Below the pieces are notes generated by a model. It worked only from the letters and a program-made list of their open reading frames with translations. It had not been told where the DNA came from and did not search any database. This document shows positions 1-7,417 of a stretch of 15,978 nt of DNA, in pieces. The stretch's first letter is position 1; each line of letters opens with the position of its first letter. A program made the position numbers and the translations under genes. Source of the DNA: Peptococcaceae bacterium (GTDB lineage Bacteria > Bacillota > Peptococcia > Peptococcales > Peptococcaceae); NCBI GenBank assembly GCA_900756555.1, contig CAAEKP010000018.1, forward strand, positions 1 to 15,978. Direction: 5' to 3'.

Positions 1-85
1 CTTCCTTTAAAAATTTGGATGTCAGTTTTGGGTCCAGCCCATCAACACCCAGTAATAATACTTTGTCGGTTAATGGTGTAGTCAT
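1..85 (-). CDS. Alkaline phosphatase superfamily protein, N-terminal fragment
   Basis: Only the first 28 codons are inside the window; the gene continues past the left edge. The peptide begins MTTPLTDKVLLLGVDGLDPK, and the hydrophobic strand followed by G-V-D-G resembles the N-terminal metal-binding aspartate strand of alkaline-phosphatase-superfamily phosphohydrolases (the COG3379 / nucleotide pyrophosphatase-phosphodiesterase type). The start is supported by a strong GAGGAGG ribosome binding site (complement of 91-100) six to seven bases upstream of the ATG. It is transcribed divergently from the LysR-type regulator at 272, so it is a natural candidate target of that regulator. Family assignment rests on one motif in a short fragment, so the substrate cannot be given. 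Confidence 0.55.
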   Translation of the reverse strand, partial: MTTPLTDKVLLLGVDGLDPKLTSKFLKE

Positions 86-167
86 GTTTAACTCCTCCTC
101 AGATAAAATGTAGTGTTAATTTCTATGGGTTTATCATACTGCTTATTTGAGGTCTTGCATATAAGGG

Positions 168-200
168 CTTTCATGACTATTTTTTCAAACCGTCATAAAG
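168..200. promoter_or_regulatory. Imperfect inverted repeat, candidate regulator operator
   Basis: CTTTCATGAC (168-177) and GTCATAAAG (192-200) form an inverted repeat with a single-base indel; the core is ATGAC-N14-GTCAT. It lies between the divergent phosphatase and LysR genes, ending four bases upstream of the LysR -35 box. That position suits an autoregulatory or divergent operator of a LysR-type regulator, but the classic T-N11-A pattern was not used to define it and no binding is shown. Confidence 0.3.
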
Positions 201-203
201 TTA

Positions 204-233
204 TTGACAGTTCACGTCCCTCTTTACTATACT
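204..233 (+). promoter_or_regulatory. SigA-type promoter of the LysR gene
   Basis: A perfect -35 box TTGACA (204-209) is separated by 18 bp from TATACT (228-233). Transcription would start near 240, giving a leader of about 30 nt before the ATG at 272. This is among the best consensus promoters in the window. Confidence 0.7.
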
Positions 234-271
234 AGTAATAGGATTATTCTATATTTCCAGAGGTGATGATT

Positions 272-1195
272 ATGCAAATGGAAACGCTACATTATCTGTT
301 AGCAATTGAAAAATACGGCTCTACCAGAAAGGCAGCAGAAGAACTAAATACCTCCTTCCAAAATGTCAGCCGCGTTCTATTACAAGCAGAAGAAGAACTT
401 GGGCAAAAATTGTTTGTACGCAACTCCAAAGGAATGTTACCTACAGAAGAAGGTAAATTAGCACTGCTCAGCGCTAGAAATATACTGAAAATCTATGAAG
501 ATTTGTTAGAACAATTTGAGTATCGAAAAGCATCTCCATTCATAAATTGCAATAAAAAAATTTCCGGACAATTAAATTTAGTTTCTTCTATGATTACCAG
601 CAATGGCTTTCTAAATGATTTTTTAGTAGAATTTTCGGAACGTTACCCCAATATACAAATCAACCTAATGGAAGATGATGCCTACTTAACTGCTGAACAG
701 AAACAATGCCGTCTATATATCCTCCCTCGCACAGCAGAAGATATGCAGCGCAGCAAAGATGTCTTCTTCCCTTTACTAGAGGATTGTATGGTAATGTTAG
801 TAAAGAAAGATTCTCCTTTTGACACGCAAAAAACAATTTCTTTAAAACGAATGATGCAGCAACCTTTAGTATTGGTGTCAAAAAGCGATTGGAGAAAGTC
901 TATTTTTGGTCATATTCTAAATATGCATCAACTGCAACCGGAAAAACCAGTTTACACAAACAGCATCATTGGCATTCAAAAATATGTGGCTAGTGGAAAT
1001 TATGTTGGTTTGTCTACCAATATCCTATCTTCTAAACTAATCAGTGATCGTAAAAACTTATTTACCAAAATTCCAATTCGCGATAAAAATATTGAAATCT
1101 ATCATTGCTTGGTTATCAAAGACAGGGATCATCTCACGCCAGTTGAAGAAACTTTTGTTCAGGCAATAAAAGAGTCCTTCCATTTTCTTAAATAA
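272..1195 (+). CDS. LysR-type transcriptional regulator
   Basis: A DNA-binding transcription factor of 307 residues, the usual LysR-family length (about 300). The N-terminal winged helix-turn-helix (about residues 1-62) has the family signature: hydrophobic start 'METLHYLLAIEKYGSTRKAA', then 'S-x-V-S-R' recognition region, 'EEELGQKLFVR' and 'PTEEGK'. The rest (about 90-300) is the effector-binding domain, with the 'G...LV-SSM' strand opening subdomain I. The frame is open from a GTG at 263, but AGAGGTGAT (259-267) is placed as the ribosome binding site for the ATG at 272, so that start is preferred. It has its own strong promoter (204-233) and is divergent from the phosphatase-superfamily gene. 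The gene looks more AT-rich than the ilv genes further right. Target genes and effector are unknown. Confidence 0.9.
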   Translation: MQMETLHYLLAIEKYGSTRKAAEELNTSFQNVSRVLLQAEEELGQKLFVRNSKGMLPTEEGKLALLSARNILKIYEDLLEQFEYRKASPFINCNKKISGQLNLVSSMITSNGFLNDFLVEFSERYPNIQINLMEDDAYLTAEQKQCRLYILPRTAEDMQRSKDVFFPLLEDCMVMLVKKDSPFDTQKTISLKRMMQQPLVLVSKSDWRKSIFGHILNMHQLQPEKPVYTNSIIGIQKYVASGNYVGLSTNILSSKLISDRKNLFTKIPIRDKNIEIYHCLVIKDRDHLTPVEETFVQAIKESFHFLK

Positions 1196-1303
1196 ATATT
1201 TCATCTTATACAACTTTTTTCTCGCATACTGCGTCAAATTTCATAGGAAACATATTCTTCACAATTAAAACGACAAAAAAGACAAACGAAAGGATGTTAT
1301 TTT

Positions 1304-2356
1304 ATGAAAAAGAAACTTGCTGTTGGATTGACTACCGCTGCTCTGTTGGCAACCTGCACTGGTGCGGCTTTTGCTGCACCAACTGTCACCGTAAATGGTC
1401 AGGCATTAAATCTGGAACAGCCACCTGTTATCGTGGAATCCCGCACATTAGTACCCATGCGTGCCATTTTTGAAGCGTTGGGATGTGAGGTAAACTGGGA
1501 AGCGGAAAGTAAAACCGTGTTCGCTCAAAAAGAATTAGACTATCTGGCTTTGACCATTGGAGAAAAGAATCTGTACTGCAGCAATGGCCCAATCGAACTG
1601 GATGTGCCTGCGCAAATCATCAATGACCGCACTATGGTGCCGCTACGTGCTGTTTCTGAAGCATTGGATGCTGCTGTCAGCTGGGATGCTTCAACAGAAA
1701 CCATAACGGTTGTCGGCAAAGCACAGGGAGATTATAAGTATGAAACAAAAAAATACACGGAAAATGAAGAAACAATTTCTGTAGACATGGCTTACCCGCA
1801 ATTCATTTTCCGCGCCGATGCCGACAATACTGTATTCGATACATTGAACAAACAATTTGCAGCCACCGCACGCACAAGAGCTTCTGCATTTCGTCAGATG
1901 ATTTCTGCGGACGGCTCCCAGTCTCCTTATACACCAACTGCCCAGGAGCGTTTTGCTGTTACGTATAATCAAGGGCAATATTTCTCTGTACTGTTTGAAA
2001 ATGTACAAAATACTGGCGGAGCTCACCCAATAACCTTGCGCAACAGTGCTGTTTATGACATGAAAACAGGGAAAGCGCTTGCATTAACAGATATCCTTGC
2101 CGGGGATCAGAAAACCATTGACCAGATTATTCACGACGGCTTTGCCGCTCAGGTAAAAGCTACACCGGAAGCTTTTTACCCGGATGTAGAAAAATATCTG
2201 TCAGAAGCTATTGCAAAAAAAGCGTATGGCTATTACCTCACGGAAAAAGGATTGACAATCTTTTTCCAACAGTATGAAATTGCACCATATGCGGCAGGTT
2301 TCCAGGAATATACTCTGCCATTCAGCCAAACCGATGCTTTTAAAATCAAATTCTAA
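1304..2356 (+). CDS. Secreted stalk-domain / RsiV-like (DUF4163-DUF3298) protein
   Basis: A 350-residue exported protein. Residues 1-24 form a signal peptide (three lysines, a hydrophobic core, cleavage after A-F-A). Residues about 26-136 hold two copies of the copper-amine-oxidase N-terminal-like 'stalk' repeat: R-T-L-V-P-M-R-A at 47-54 and R-T-M-V-P-L-R-A at 109-116, each followed by W-x-A-x-T/S. Residues about 143-235 resemble DUF4163, and about 240-345 resemble DUF3298, starting with T-G-G-A-H-P (237-242). Together these form the extracellular module seen in PdaC and in the anti-sigma factor RsiV. There is no transmembrane anchor beyond the signal peptide and no linked sigma factor, so it is probably a cell-envelope protein rather than an anti-sigma factor. 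Start: ATG with AAAGGATG about eight bases upstream. It ends at the bidirectional terminator 2392-2440. The exact role is unknown. Confidence 0.8.
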   Translation: MKKKLAVGLTTAALLATCTGAAFAAPTVTVNGQALNLEQPPVIVESRTLVPMRAIFEALGCEVNWEAESKTVFAQKELDYLALTIGEKNLYCSNGPIELDVPAQIINDRTMVPLRAVSEALDAAVSWDASTETITVVGKAQGDYKYETKKYTENEETISVDMAYPQFIFRADADNTVFDTLNKQFAATARTRASAFRQMISADGSQSPYTPTAQERFAVTYNQGQYFSVLFENVQNTGGAHPITLRNSAVYDMKTGKALALTDILAGDQKTIDQIIHDGFAAQVKATPEAFYPDVEKYLSEAIAKKAYGYYLTEKGLTIFFQQYEIAPYAAGFQEYTLPFSQTDAFKIKF

Positions 2357-2391
2357 GCCTCTTATCCGCAGATAATGAAAAAACAACATAA

Positions 2392-2440
2392 AAACTCCCT
2401 GTTCGGAACCAATTAGCTCCAAACAGGGAGTTTCTTTTTG
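2392..2440. terminator. Bidirectional intrinsic terminator
   Basis: AAACTCCCTGTT (2392-2403) pairs perfectly with AACAGGGAGTTT (2422-2433), and GGA/TCC (2405-2407 with 2418-2420) extends the stem after a C/A mismatch. TTTCTTTTT follows on the plus strand, and the complementary strand has a T-rich run from the A-rich stretch before 2395. It therefore serves both the stalk protein (plus) and the ABC-F gene (minus). Confidence 0.85.
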
Positions 2441-2475
2441 TATTTTATGCTTTTATTGCTTATTTTGCGCGTCTA

Positions 2476-4071
2476 TTACTTACTATATTTCCAATCCAAA
2501 AATTCATCGTAGGTGCCCACTTTACTCAGGATACCTTCTGGCTGAATTTCGATAATGCGGTTAGCAATGGTTTCCACAAACTGATGGTCATGGGATGCAA
2601 ACAGCAATACACCTTTAAACTCAATCAGACCATTGTTCACAGCAGTGATGGACTCCAAATCCAAGTGGTTGGTCGGCTGGTCAATTACCAGTACATTTGC
2701 ACCGTACATCATCATTTTACTCAGCATACAGCGTACTTTTTCGCCCCCGGATAATACATCTACCGGTTTCAGCACATCGTCACCAGAGAACAACATACGA
2801 CCCAAAAAGCCGCGCAGATAAGTTTCTGTGTGATCTTTTGGTGTATATTGTTCTAACCAGCGCAGAATAGATAATTTACAATCATTGAAATATGCACTGT
2901 TATCGTGTGGGAAGTAAGACTGGCTGGTGCTCACGCCCCATTTAAAACTGCCTTCATCCGGTTCCATTTCACCCATCAGAATCTGGAACAATGTGGTAGT
3001 AGCGATTTCGTTATCCCCAATAAATGCAACCTTTTCGCCTTTTTCAATACGGAAAGACACATTGTTCAGTACTTTTACGCCATCAATGGTTTTACTCAGA
3101 TTTTCCACAGTCAGAATTTCTTTCCCCGGTTCCCGATCCATCTCAAAGCCTAAGTATGGATATTTGCGGGAGGAGGTTGGCAGTTCTTCTACTGTCAGTT
3201 TATCCAGCAATTTACGGCGGGCGGTTGCCTGTTTTGCTTTGGATTTATTCGCCGAGAAACGAGAGATAAAACTCTGTAATTCTTTAATTTTATCTTCTTT
3301 CTTCCGATTTTGATCCCGCATCAGTTTCTGCATCAGCTGGCTGGATTCATACCAGAAGTCATAGTTCCCTGTGTATACTTTGATTTTTTTAAAGTCAATA
3401 TCCACAATATGCGTACAAACCATGTTCAGGAAGTGACGGTCATGGGATACTACAATTACAGTACCTTCATAATCCATCAGAAATTCTTCCAGCCAGTTAA
3501 TGGATTGAATATCCAGGTTGTTGGTAGGTTCGTCCAGCAGAATAATCTGTGGCTGGCCAAACAGCGCCTGTGCCAGCAACACTTTCACTTTCTGTTTCCC
3601 ATCCAGAGAACTCATCATAGAATATTCAATACCAATTTCCAGACCCAAGCCCTGTAACAGTTTTAATACTTCGGTTTCTGCTTCCCAACCATTCAGCTCA
3701 GCAAATTCCCCTTCCAATTCAGAAGCTAGGATGCCATCTTCTTCTGTGAAATCCGGTTTAGCGTACAACTCATCTTTTTGTTTCATAATTTCATACAGTC
3801 GAGCATTACCCATGATAACTGTATCCATTACGGTGTACTCATCATAAGCATAATGATCCTGTTTCAGCACAGACATACGCACGTTAGCCGGGATAATAAT
3901 TTCGCCAGTGGTTGGTTCTTTCACGCCGGATAAAATTTTCAAAAAGGTGGATTTTCCCGCCCCATTGGCCCCGATGATACCATAGCAATTGCCCGGTGTG
4001 AATTTCAAATTAACATCAGAAAACAGTGTGGTACCGTCAAAGCTTAAACTTACATTATTTACAGTAATCAT
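2476..4071 (-). CDS. ABC-F family ATPase (YkpA/YbiT-like)
   Basis: A 531-residue soluble protein with two ABC ATPase domains and no membrane segments, as in ribosome-associated ABC-F factors. Domain 1 (about 1-250) has a good Walker A G-A-N-G-A-G-K-S (34-41), L-L-D-E-P-T-N-N-L-D (178-187) and the switch histidine H210. Its signature region reads S-L-D-G-K-Q rather than LSGGQ. A charged linker (about 250-310) with many K/R/Q matches the P-site interaction motif region. Domain 2 (about 318-531) has L-S-G-G-E (440-444) and P-T-N-H-L-D. However, its Walker A reads G-D-N-E-I-A-T-T (352-359), lacking the lysine, and its Walker B glutamate is Q465. Such changes may be normal for this subfamily (see findings). 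Start: ATG with AGGAGG (complement of 4085-4090), spacing 13. It lies 25 bp after the amidase and is probably co-transcribed with it. Role: likely translation-related; no antibiotic-resistance extension is evident. Confidence 0.88.
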   Translation of the reverse strand: MITVNNVSLSFDGTTLFSDVNLKFTPGNCYGIIGANGAGKSTFLKILSGVKEPTTGEIIIPANVRMSVLKQDHYAYDEYTVMDTVIMGNARLYEIMKQKDELYAKPDFTEEDGILASELEGEFAELNGWEAETEVLKLLQGLGLEIGIEYSMMSSLDGKQKVKVLLAQALFGQPQIILLDEPTNNLDIQSINWLEEFLMDYEGTVIVVSHDRHFLNMVCTHIVDIDFKKIKVYTGNYDFWYESSQLMQKLMRDQNRKKEDKIKELQSFISRFSANKSKAKQATARRKLLDKLTVEELPTSSRKYPYLGFEMDREPGKEILTVENLSKTIDGVKVLNNVSFRIEKGEKVAFIGDNEIATTTLFQILMGEMEPDEGSFKWGVSTSQSYFPHDNSAYFNDCKLSILRWLEQYTPKDHTETYLRGFLGRMLFSGDDVLKPVDVLSGGEKVRCMLSKMMMYGANVLVIDQPTNHLDLESITAVNNGLIEFKGVLLFASHDHQFVETIANRIIEIQPEGILSKVGTYDEFLDWKYSK

Positions 4072-4096
4072 AAATGTTTTTGTATCCTCCTGTGAT

Positions 4097-4762
4097 TTAC
4101 ATATATTTTTTTATTTTCATTAAAAACTGTTCATAATTGTCGCCTTCTCGCAAATGTTCGGGACAATTTTTGCTGGTGAAATCACCATGCTGCTTTACAT
4201 CTGAAATATTCAGATTATAACGATTCAGCAATTCCGCCGCTAAATGAGCTGTGTTATCCACCGCCTGCTCATAATTACCGTCAGCATTCACACAAATTTC
4301 AATACCAATACCACAATCATTGCCACCGCCTCGCACTTCTGTATCACTGGCATGATAGCCGCGTTCTGAATCTGGCAGATGATGATAGATCTGGTGATCG
4401 TCCACAGTATAATGCCAGGATAGTGGCACATCTTTCTGTTCCTCACTGTGTAAATATCGATTATGCATAGCGGCATCTGCCCCCGCTGCTGGATTGCCAG
4501 TTTCATGAATCACCAGCCATTTAATGCGGTGTCGCTCTCCTGTGCGCCCTCGCCAGTCTTTTTCCAGAAAATCCGTATATAGCGGAATGCCATCAATCTC
4601 TGTAGTAGCAGCATCCAGATAGGACGGTTGTACTAGCAGTCCTATCGCCTGCACAATACCGCCCAACAAAATGAAGCAACCCAATAACATCACCGCTGCC
4701 TGAATGCGCGCCTGTTTTGTTTTTTTCAGCCGATATCGCCGTCTTATTTTGCGCACTGCCAT
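4097..4762 (-). CDS. Membrane-anchored N-acetylmuramoyl-L-alanine amidase (Amidase_2/PGRP fold)
   Basis: A 221-residue peptidoglycan hydrolase that would cleave the bond between MurNAc and L-alanine. A basic N-terminus (residues 1-20) and one hydrophobic segment (about 22-44) make it a type II membrane protein or an uncleaved export signal, placing the catalytic domain (about 75-215) outside the membrane. Zinc ligands of the T7-lysozyme family are visible: H86 in V-I-H-E-T-G, H192 in Q-H-G-D-F and C200 in K-N-C-P-E-H. K198 keeps the T7 spacing (His+6, Cys-2), and Y118 in W-H-Y is the likely second catalytic residue. The start is ATG with GAGGCGA upstream. A promoter is seen at 4791-4819. It is divergent from the MFS gene and upstream of the ABC-F gene. 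No cell-wall binding repeats are present. Confidence 0.88.
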   Translation of the reverse strand: MAVRKIRRRYRLKKTKQARIQAAVMLLGCFILLGGIVQAIGLLVQPSYLDAATTEIDGIPLYTDFLEKDWRGRTGERHRIKWLVIHETGNPAAGADAAMHNRYLHSEEQKDVPLSWHYTVDDHQIYHHLPDSERGYHASDTEVRGGGNDCGIGIEICVNADGNYEQAVDNTAHLAAELLNRYNLNISDVKQHGDFTSKNCPEHLREGDNYEQFLMKIKKYM

Positions 4763-4790
4763 TTGTCTCGCCTCATTTCATTTCCTATTT

Positions 4791-4819
4791 ATTATACCGA
4801 AACACCTGCGTGGGAGCAA
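4791..4819 (-). promoter_or_regulatory. Promoter of the amidase/ABC-F pair
   Basis: On the minus strand TTGCTC (complement of 4814-4819) is 17 bp from a perfect TATAAT (complement of 4791-4796). Transcription would begin near 4784, about 22 nt before the amidase ATG. Confidence 0.6.
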
Positions 4820-4897
4820 ATCAATTTTTTCAATATTAATAACTCATAAGTATATCTAATTTGTTTCACTAAATCAATACTATATTATTCTTTATTA

Positions 4898-4925
4898 TTG
4901 ACTTTTCACACATTTGCGGTATCAT
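4898..4925 (+). promoter_or_regulatory. Promoter of the MFS transporter
   Basis: TTGACT (4898-4903) is 16 bp from TATCAT (4920-4925). The start would lie near 4932, giving a leader of about 110 nt before the ATG at 5044. Apart from a short AAAGA/TCTTT hairpin just after the start, no riboswitch-like structure was recognised in the leader. Confidence 0.5.
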
Positions 4926-5043
4926 AGATAGTACGCTATGCAAGCAAAGAGAGGATCTTTTTTGATTTGTTCATTACAGATTGGAAATGGTCTTATTTTT
5001 TCTGCCATAACTCTTTATATTTTTAACGAAAGAAGGTTTTTCT

Positions 5044-6453
5044 ATGGCAACCATTTATCAAAAAGTAGGCATGACAAAAGAACATTTTATTATGAACGCC
5101 GTGCTGTTGTTTGGTGGGTTAATTGCAATTCTGAACCAGACACTGCTGGCGCCAGCGTTACCTAGTATTATGAAAGAAATGCAGATTGATGCTTCTACTG
5201 CCCAGTGGCTTACCACTGGTTTTATGCTGGTCAATGGCATTATGATTCCAGTTACAGCATTTTTACTGGAACGGTTTACTACCAGAAAATTATTTTTTAT
5301 CTCTATGGGGATGTTCACTCTGGGCACTTTCGTGGCAGGCATTGCTACCACCTTCCCTGTCATTTTGTTGGCTCGTGTTTTGCAGGCTGCTGGCGCCGGT
5401 GTGATGATGCCGATGGGGCAGACTATTATGCTCTTAACCCTGCCTAAAAAATATCGCGGTGTCGGGATGGGCTTAATTGGTTTGGTGATGGGTTTTGCGC
5501 CTGCTGTTGGCCCAGTTGTGGCTGGGTTTATCATTGATGCATTCAACTGGCACATGCTGTTTTACGGCATGACTCCATTGGCTGTGCTCACTATCGTAGT
5601 TGCATATTTTTACTTAGAAAACTTAGGCGAAACTTCTAACCCAAAACTGGATATTCCATCTGTTATTTTATCCACTCTGGGCTTTGGCGGCTTACTGTAT
5701 GGATTCAGTGCCATCGGCTCCACAGGATTTGGTTTAACCGTCATTCTCACCTTACTGGTGGGCGCTGTTTCCTTAGTAGCCTTTTTCCATCGGCAGCTGC
5801 ACATGGAAGAACCACTGCTTAATGTACGTGTCTTAGAAAACAAAAAGTTCATGATTTCCGTTGTACTGACGATGTTAGTCAATGCTGCATTGATTGTGGG
5901 CGGTATTTTGAACCCTATCTATATTCAGACCATCCGTGGTTACAGCGCCAGTGTATCAGCACTGATTATGTTGCCTGCCTCCATTGTAATGGCTATCATG
6001 AGCCCGATCAGTGGCCGTTTATTTGATAAATTTGGGCCGCGAGTTTTAGCTATCCCAGGTTTAATTGCGGTTACTCTCTTTACCTTGCCTATGGTGGTCA
6101 TGGATGAAAATACTTCTATTTATTTTCTATCCTTTGTGTACACAATACGTGTGATCGGCCTAGCCTTAGTAAATATGCCGTTGAACACCTGGGGATTAAA
6201 TGCATTGTCTAATAAAGTTATTGCACACGGAACTGCAATCTCTAACACCTTCCGAACGGTTGCTGGTTCGTTAGGCACTGCTGTATTGATTACTGTAAAT
6301 TCTATCGTAGTAGCCACCGCGAGTAATCCTGCCAGCACAACAGCGCAGATTCACGGCATCAACATGGCTTACTTAGGCGCGGCTTTCTTTATGTTGGCTG
6401 CACTCATTCTGACTGTTATTTTTGTCAAAGATGACGGAAAACGAAAAGCATAA
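5044..6453 (+). CDS. MFS drug-efflux transporter, DHA2 (EmrB/QacA/LmrB-like) family
   Basis: A 469-residue inner-membrane protein with about 14 hydrophobic helices, the length and topology of DHA2 proton-driven multidrug exporters. Visible motifs are L-N-Q-T-L-L-A-P-A-L-P-S-I in helix 1 (30-42; family motif D1, with N where many members have D), the loop L-L-E-R-F-T-T-R-K between helices 2 and 3 (motif A, 74-82), A-R-V-L-Q-A-A-G-A-G in helix 4 (motif B, 110-119) and the antiporter motif C G-F-A-P-A-V-G-P-V-V-A-G in helix 5 (150-161). Start: ATG with GAAAGAAGG (5028-5036) seven bases upstream. It is a single-gene unit, divergent from the amidase, with no adjacent regulator or membrane-fusion partner, so it probably works alone. 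The substrate is not predictable. Confidence 0.88.
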   Translation: MATIYQKVGMTKEHFIMNAVLLFGGLIAILNQTLLAPALPSIMKEMQIDASTAQWLTTGFMLVNGIMIPVTAFLLERFTTRKLFFISMGMFTLGTFVAGIATTFPVILLARVLQAAGAGVMMPMGQTIMLLTLPKKYRGVGMGLIGLVMGFAPAVGPVVAGFIIDAFNWHMLFYGMTPLAVLTIVVAYFYLENLGETSNPKLDIPSVILSTLGFGGLLYGFSAIGSTGFGLTVILTLLVGAVSLVAFFHRQLHMEEPLLNVRVLENKKFMISVVLTMLVNAALIVGGILNPIYIQTIRGYSASVSALIMLPASIVMAIMSPISGRLFDKFGPRVLAIPGLIAVTLFTLPMVVMDENTSIYFLSFVYTIRVIGLALVNMPLNTWGLNALSNKVIAHGTAISNTFRTVAGSLGTAVLITVNSIVVATASNPASTTAQIHGINMAYLGAAFFMLAALILTVIFVKDDGKRKA

Positions 6454-6483
6454 ATAAAGTTATTCCTTTTTGGTTTGTATTTT

Positions 6484-6575
6484 AAAAGGGGCGTTATCAT
6501 GAACTGTCCTCCCCCAACATTGGATTTTGGAATCTACCGTTGGGGGGGACCTCAGATAATGCCCCCTTTTTATTT
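6484..6575. terminator. Very long hairpin, likely bidirectional terminator
   Basis: Outer arms 6484-6498 and 6555-6570 pair with one bulged base and one G-T pair. TGA/TCA (6500-6502 with 6552-6554) continue the stem. Inner arms 6506-6518 and 6539-6550 pair with a single bulged T. A further six-pair stem (6521-6526 with 6531-6536) closes on the loop TTGG. About 36 base pairs form in total. TTTT then TATTT follows the 3' arm on the plus strand, and on the minus strand the hairpin ends in TTTTAAA. It sits between the MFS stop and the stop of the convergent membrane protein and overlaps the latter by two bases. Confidence 0.65.
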
Positions 6576-7194
6576 ACATTCTGCTTTCTTTGCTTTTCTC
6601 TTTTCTATCTTTTAAACAAACCGTTCCAATTCCATAGACTGGCATCAACGCGGCCAATACTGCAATTCCCCATTGATTTTCCAGCACAAAAGCGCCATTG
6701 CAGAGAACAAGAAAATTATGAATCAATACCATTGCTGCGATTTCAATATTGGCTAATAAAATCGCCATGGTAAGACGCTGACCCTGGTTAAGCGCATACG
6801 CAACTGGCACCGTAATACTCATAAAACCATAGTTACAGATCCAACAAAACCAAAACATTTCTTGCGTATAATCACTCGGCACATAATAAGGGTTATACAA
6901 ACTGCCTATTATCGTTAATCCTTTTAAGTATAACAAGCCGATTGTGCAGGCGATAAATTGCATCCAGTAGTCACTGCAAATTGCTTCCCGTTCTGTTATC
7001 CCCTCCGTCTGTTGTCCTGTCACCTTTACCGTTGCAAAAAAAGGAATGAAGGAAACACACAGCCCACTTAACATAATTGCATCACCGCCTAATAATGTGC
7101 GGATTGTCATGAACAACAACATAATCGACGGCATCACACCGAGGCGAATTGAAGATAGTTTTTGGAATGTCAATTTTAAAATCTTTCGTTTCAT
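6574..7194 (-). CDS. Six-helix membrane protein, possibly ABC-2-type permease
   Basis: A 206-residue integral membrane protein with about six hydrophobic segments (about 18-36, 39-56, 76-100, 112-134, 140-164 and 174-193) and a basic N-terminus and C-terminus, which suggests both ends are cytoplasmic. Length, topology and the start 'MKRKILKLTFQKL' resemble small ABC-2-type permeases (ABC2_membrane_5-like), but no diagnostic motif is seen and no ATPase gene is adjacent. Start: ATG with GGGAGCGG close upstream (complement of about 7198-7205). It is divergent from the two-component system at 7418, which makes it a possible target of that system, and its 3' end touches the long hairpin shared with the MFS gene. 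Existence of the gene is fairly sure; its function is not. Confidence 0.65.
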   Translation of the reverse strand: MKRKILKLTFQKLSSIRLGVMPSIMLLFMTIRTLLGGDAIMLSGLCVSFIPFFATVKVTGQQTEGITEREAICSDYWMQFIACTIGLLYLKGLTIIGSLYNPYYVPSDYTQEMFWFCWICNYGFMSITVPVAYALNQGQRLTMAILLANIEIAAMVLIHNFLVLCNGAFVLENQWGIAVLAALMPVYGIGTVCLKDRKEKSKESRM

Positions 7195-7287
7195 AACCGC
7201 TCCCTCTTTCTATTACAGACTTTATTTCATTTCTGTTTCGTTATAGAAAGTTTAAAAAAGAAATGTTGCAAAATTATTATCGATATA

Positions 7288-7373
7288 TTTCTAAAATGTT
7301 AAAAATAAACTCATATAAATTCCTATCGTTAATTGCAAAAAAGAAAAATATTTTTAGAAACAATTTTTTAACA
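7288..7373. repeat. Two interdigitated 9-bp inverted repeats in the intergenic region
   Basis: TTTCTAAAA (7288-7296) is repeated inverted at 7352-7360, and the directly adjacent TGTTAAAAA (7297-7305) is repeated inverted at 7365-7373. The order is the same on both sides, so the pairs cross rather than nest. The region is very AT-rich, so chance is a real possibility. The copies end just upstream of the extended -10 of the two-component operon, which is where a response regulator could bind. Confidence 0.25.
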
Positions 7374-7379
7374 ACTCTA

Positions 7380-7388
7380 TGGTATAAT
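7380..7388 (+). promoter_or_regulatory. Extended -10 promoter of the two-component operon
   Basis: TGGTATAAT (7380-7388) is an extended -10 element (TG-N-TATAAT) with a perfect -10. No good -35 box lies 16-18 bp upstream, which is normal for extended -10 promoters and leaves room for activator control. The start would be near 7395, about 23 nt before the ATG. Confidence 0.6.
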
Positions 7389-7417
7389 GAGAGAAATTCT
7401 ATTTGGGAGGAATTTTT

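Noticed and set aside
4938..5165. 75-codon plus-strand frame starting in the MFS leader
   Set aside because: It lacks a ribosome binding site and runs into the MFS gene out of frame; the MFS start at 5044 has a good site.
6484..6570. Miniature transposable element or G-quadruplex
   Set aside because: No target-site duplication was recognised and only one copy is in the window; there are only two G-runs on the plus strand, too few for a quadruplex.
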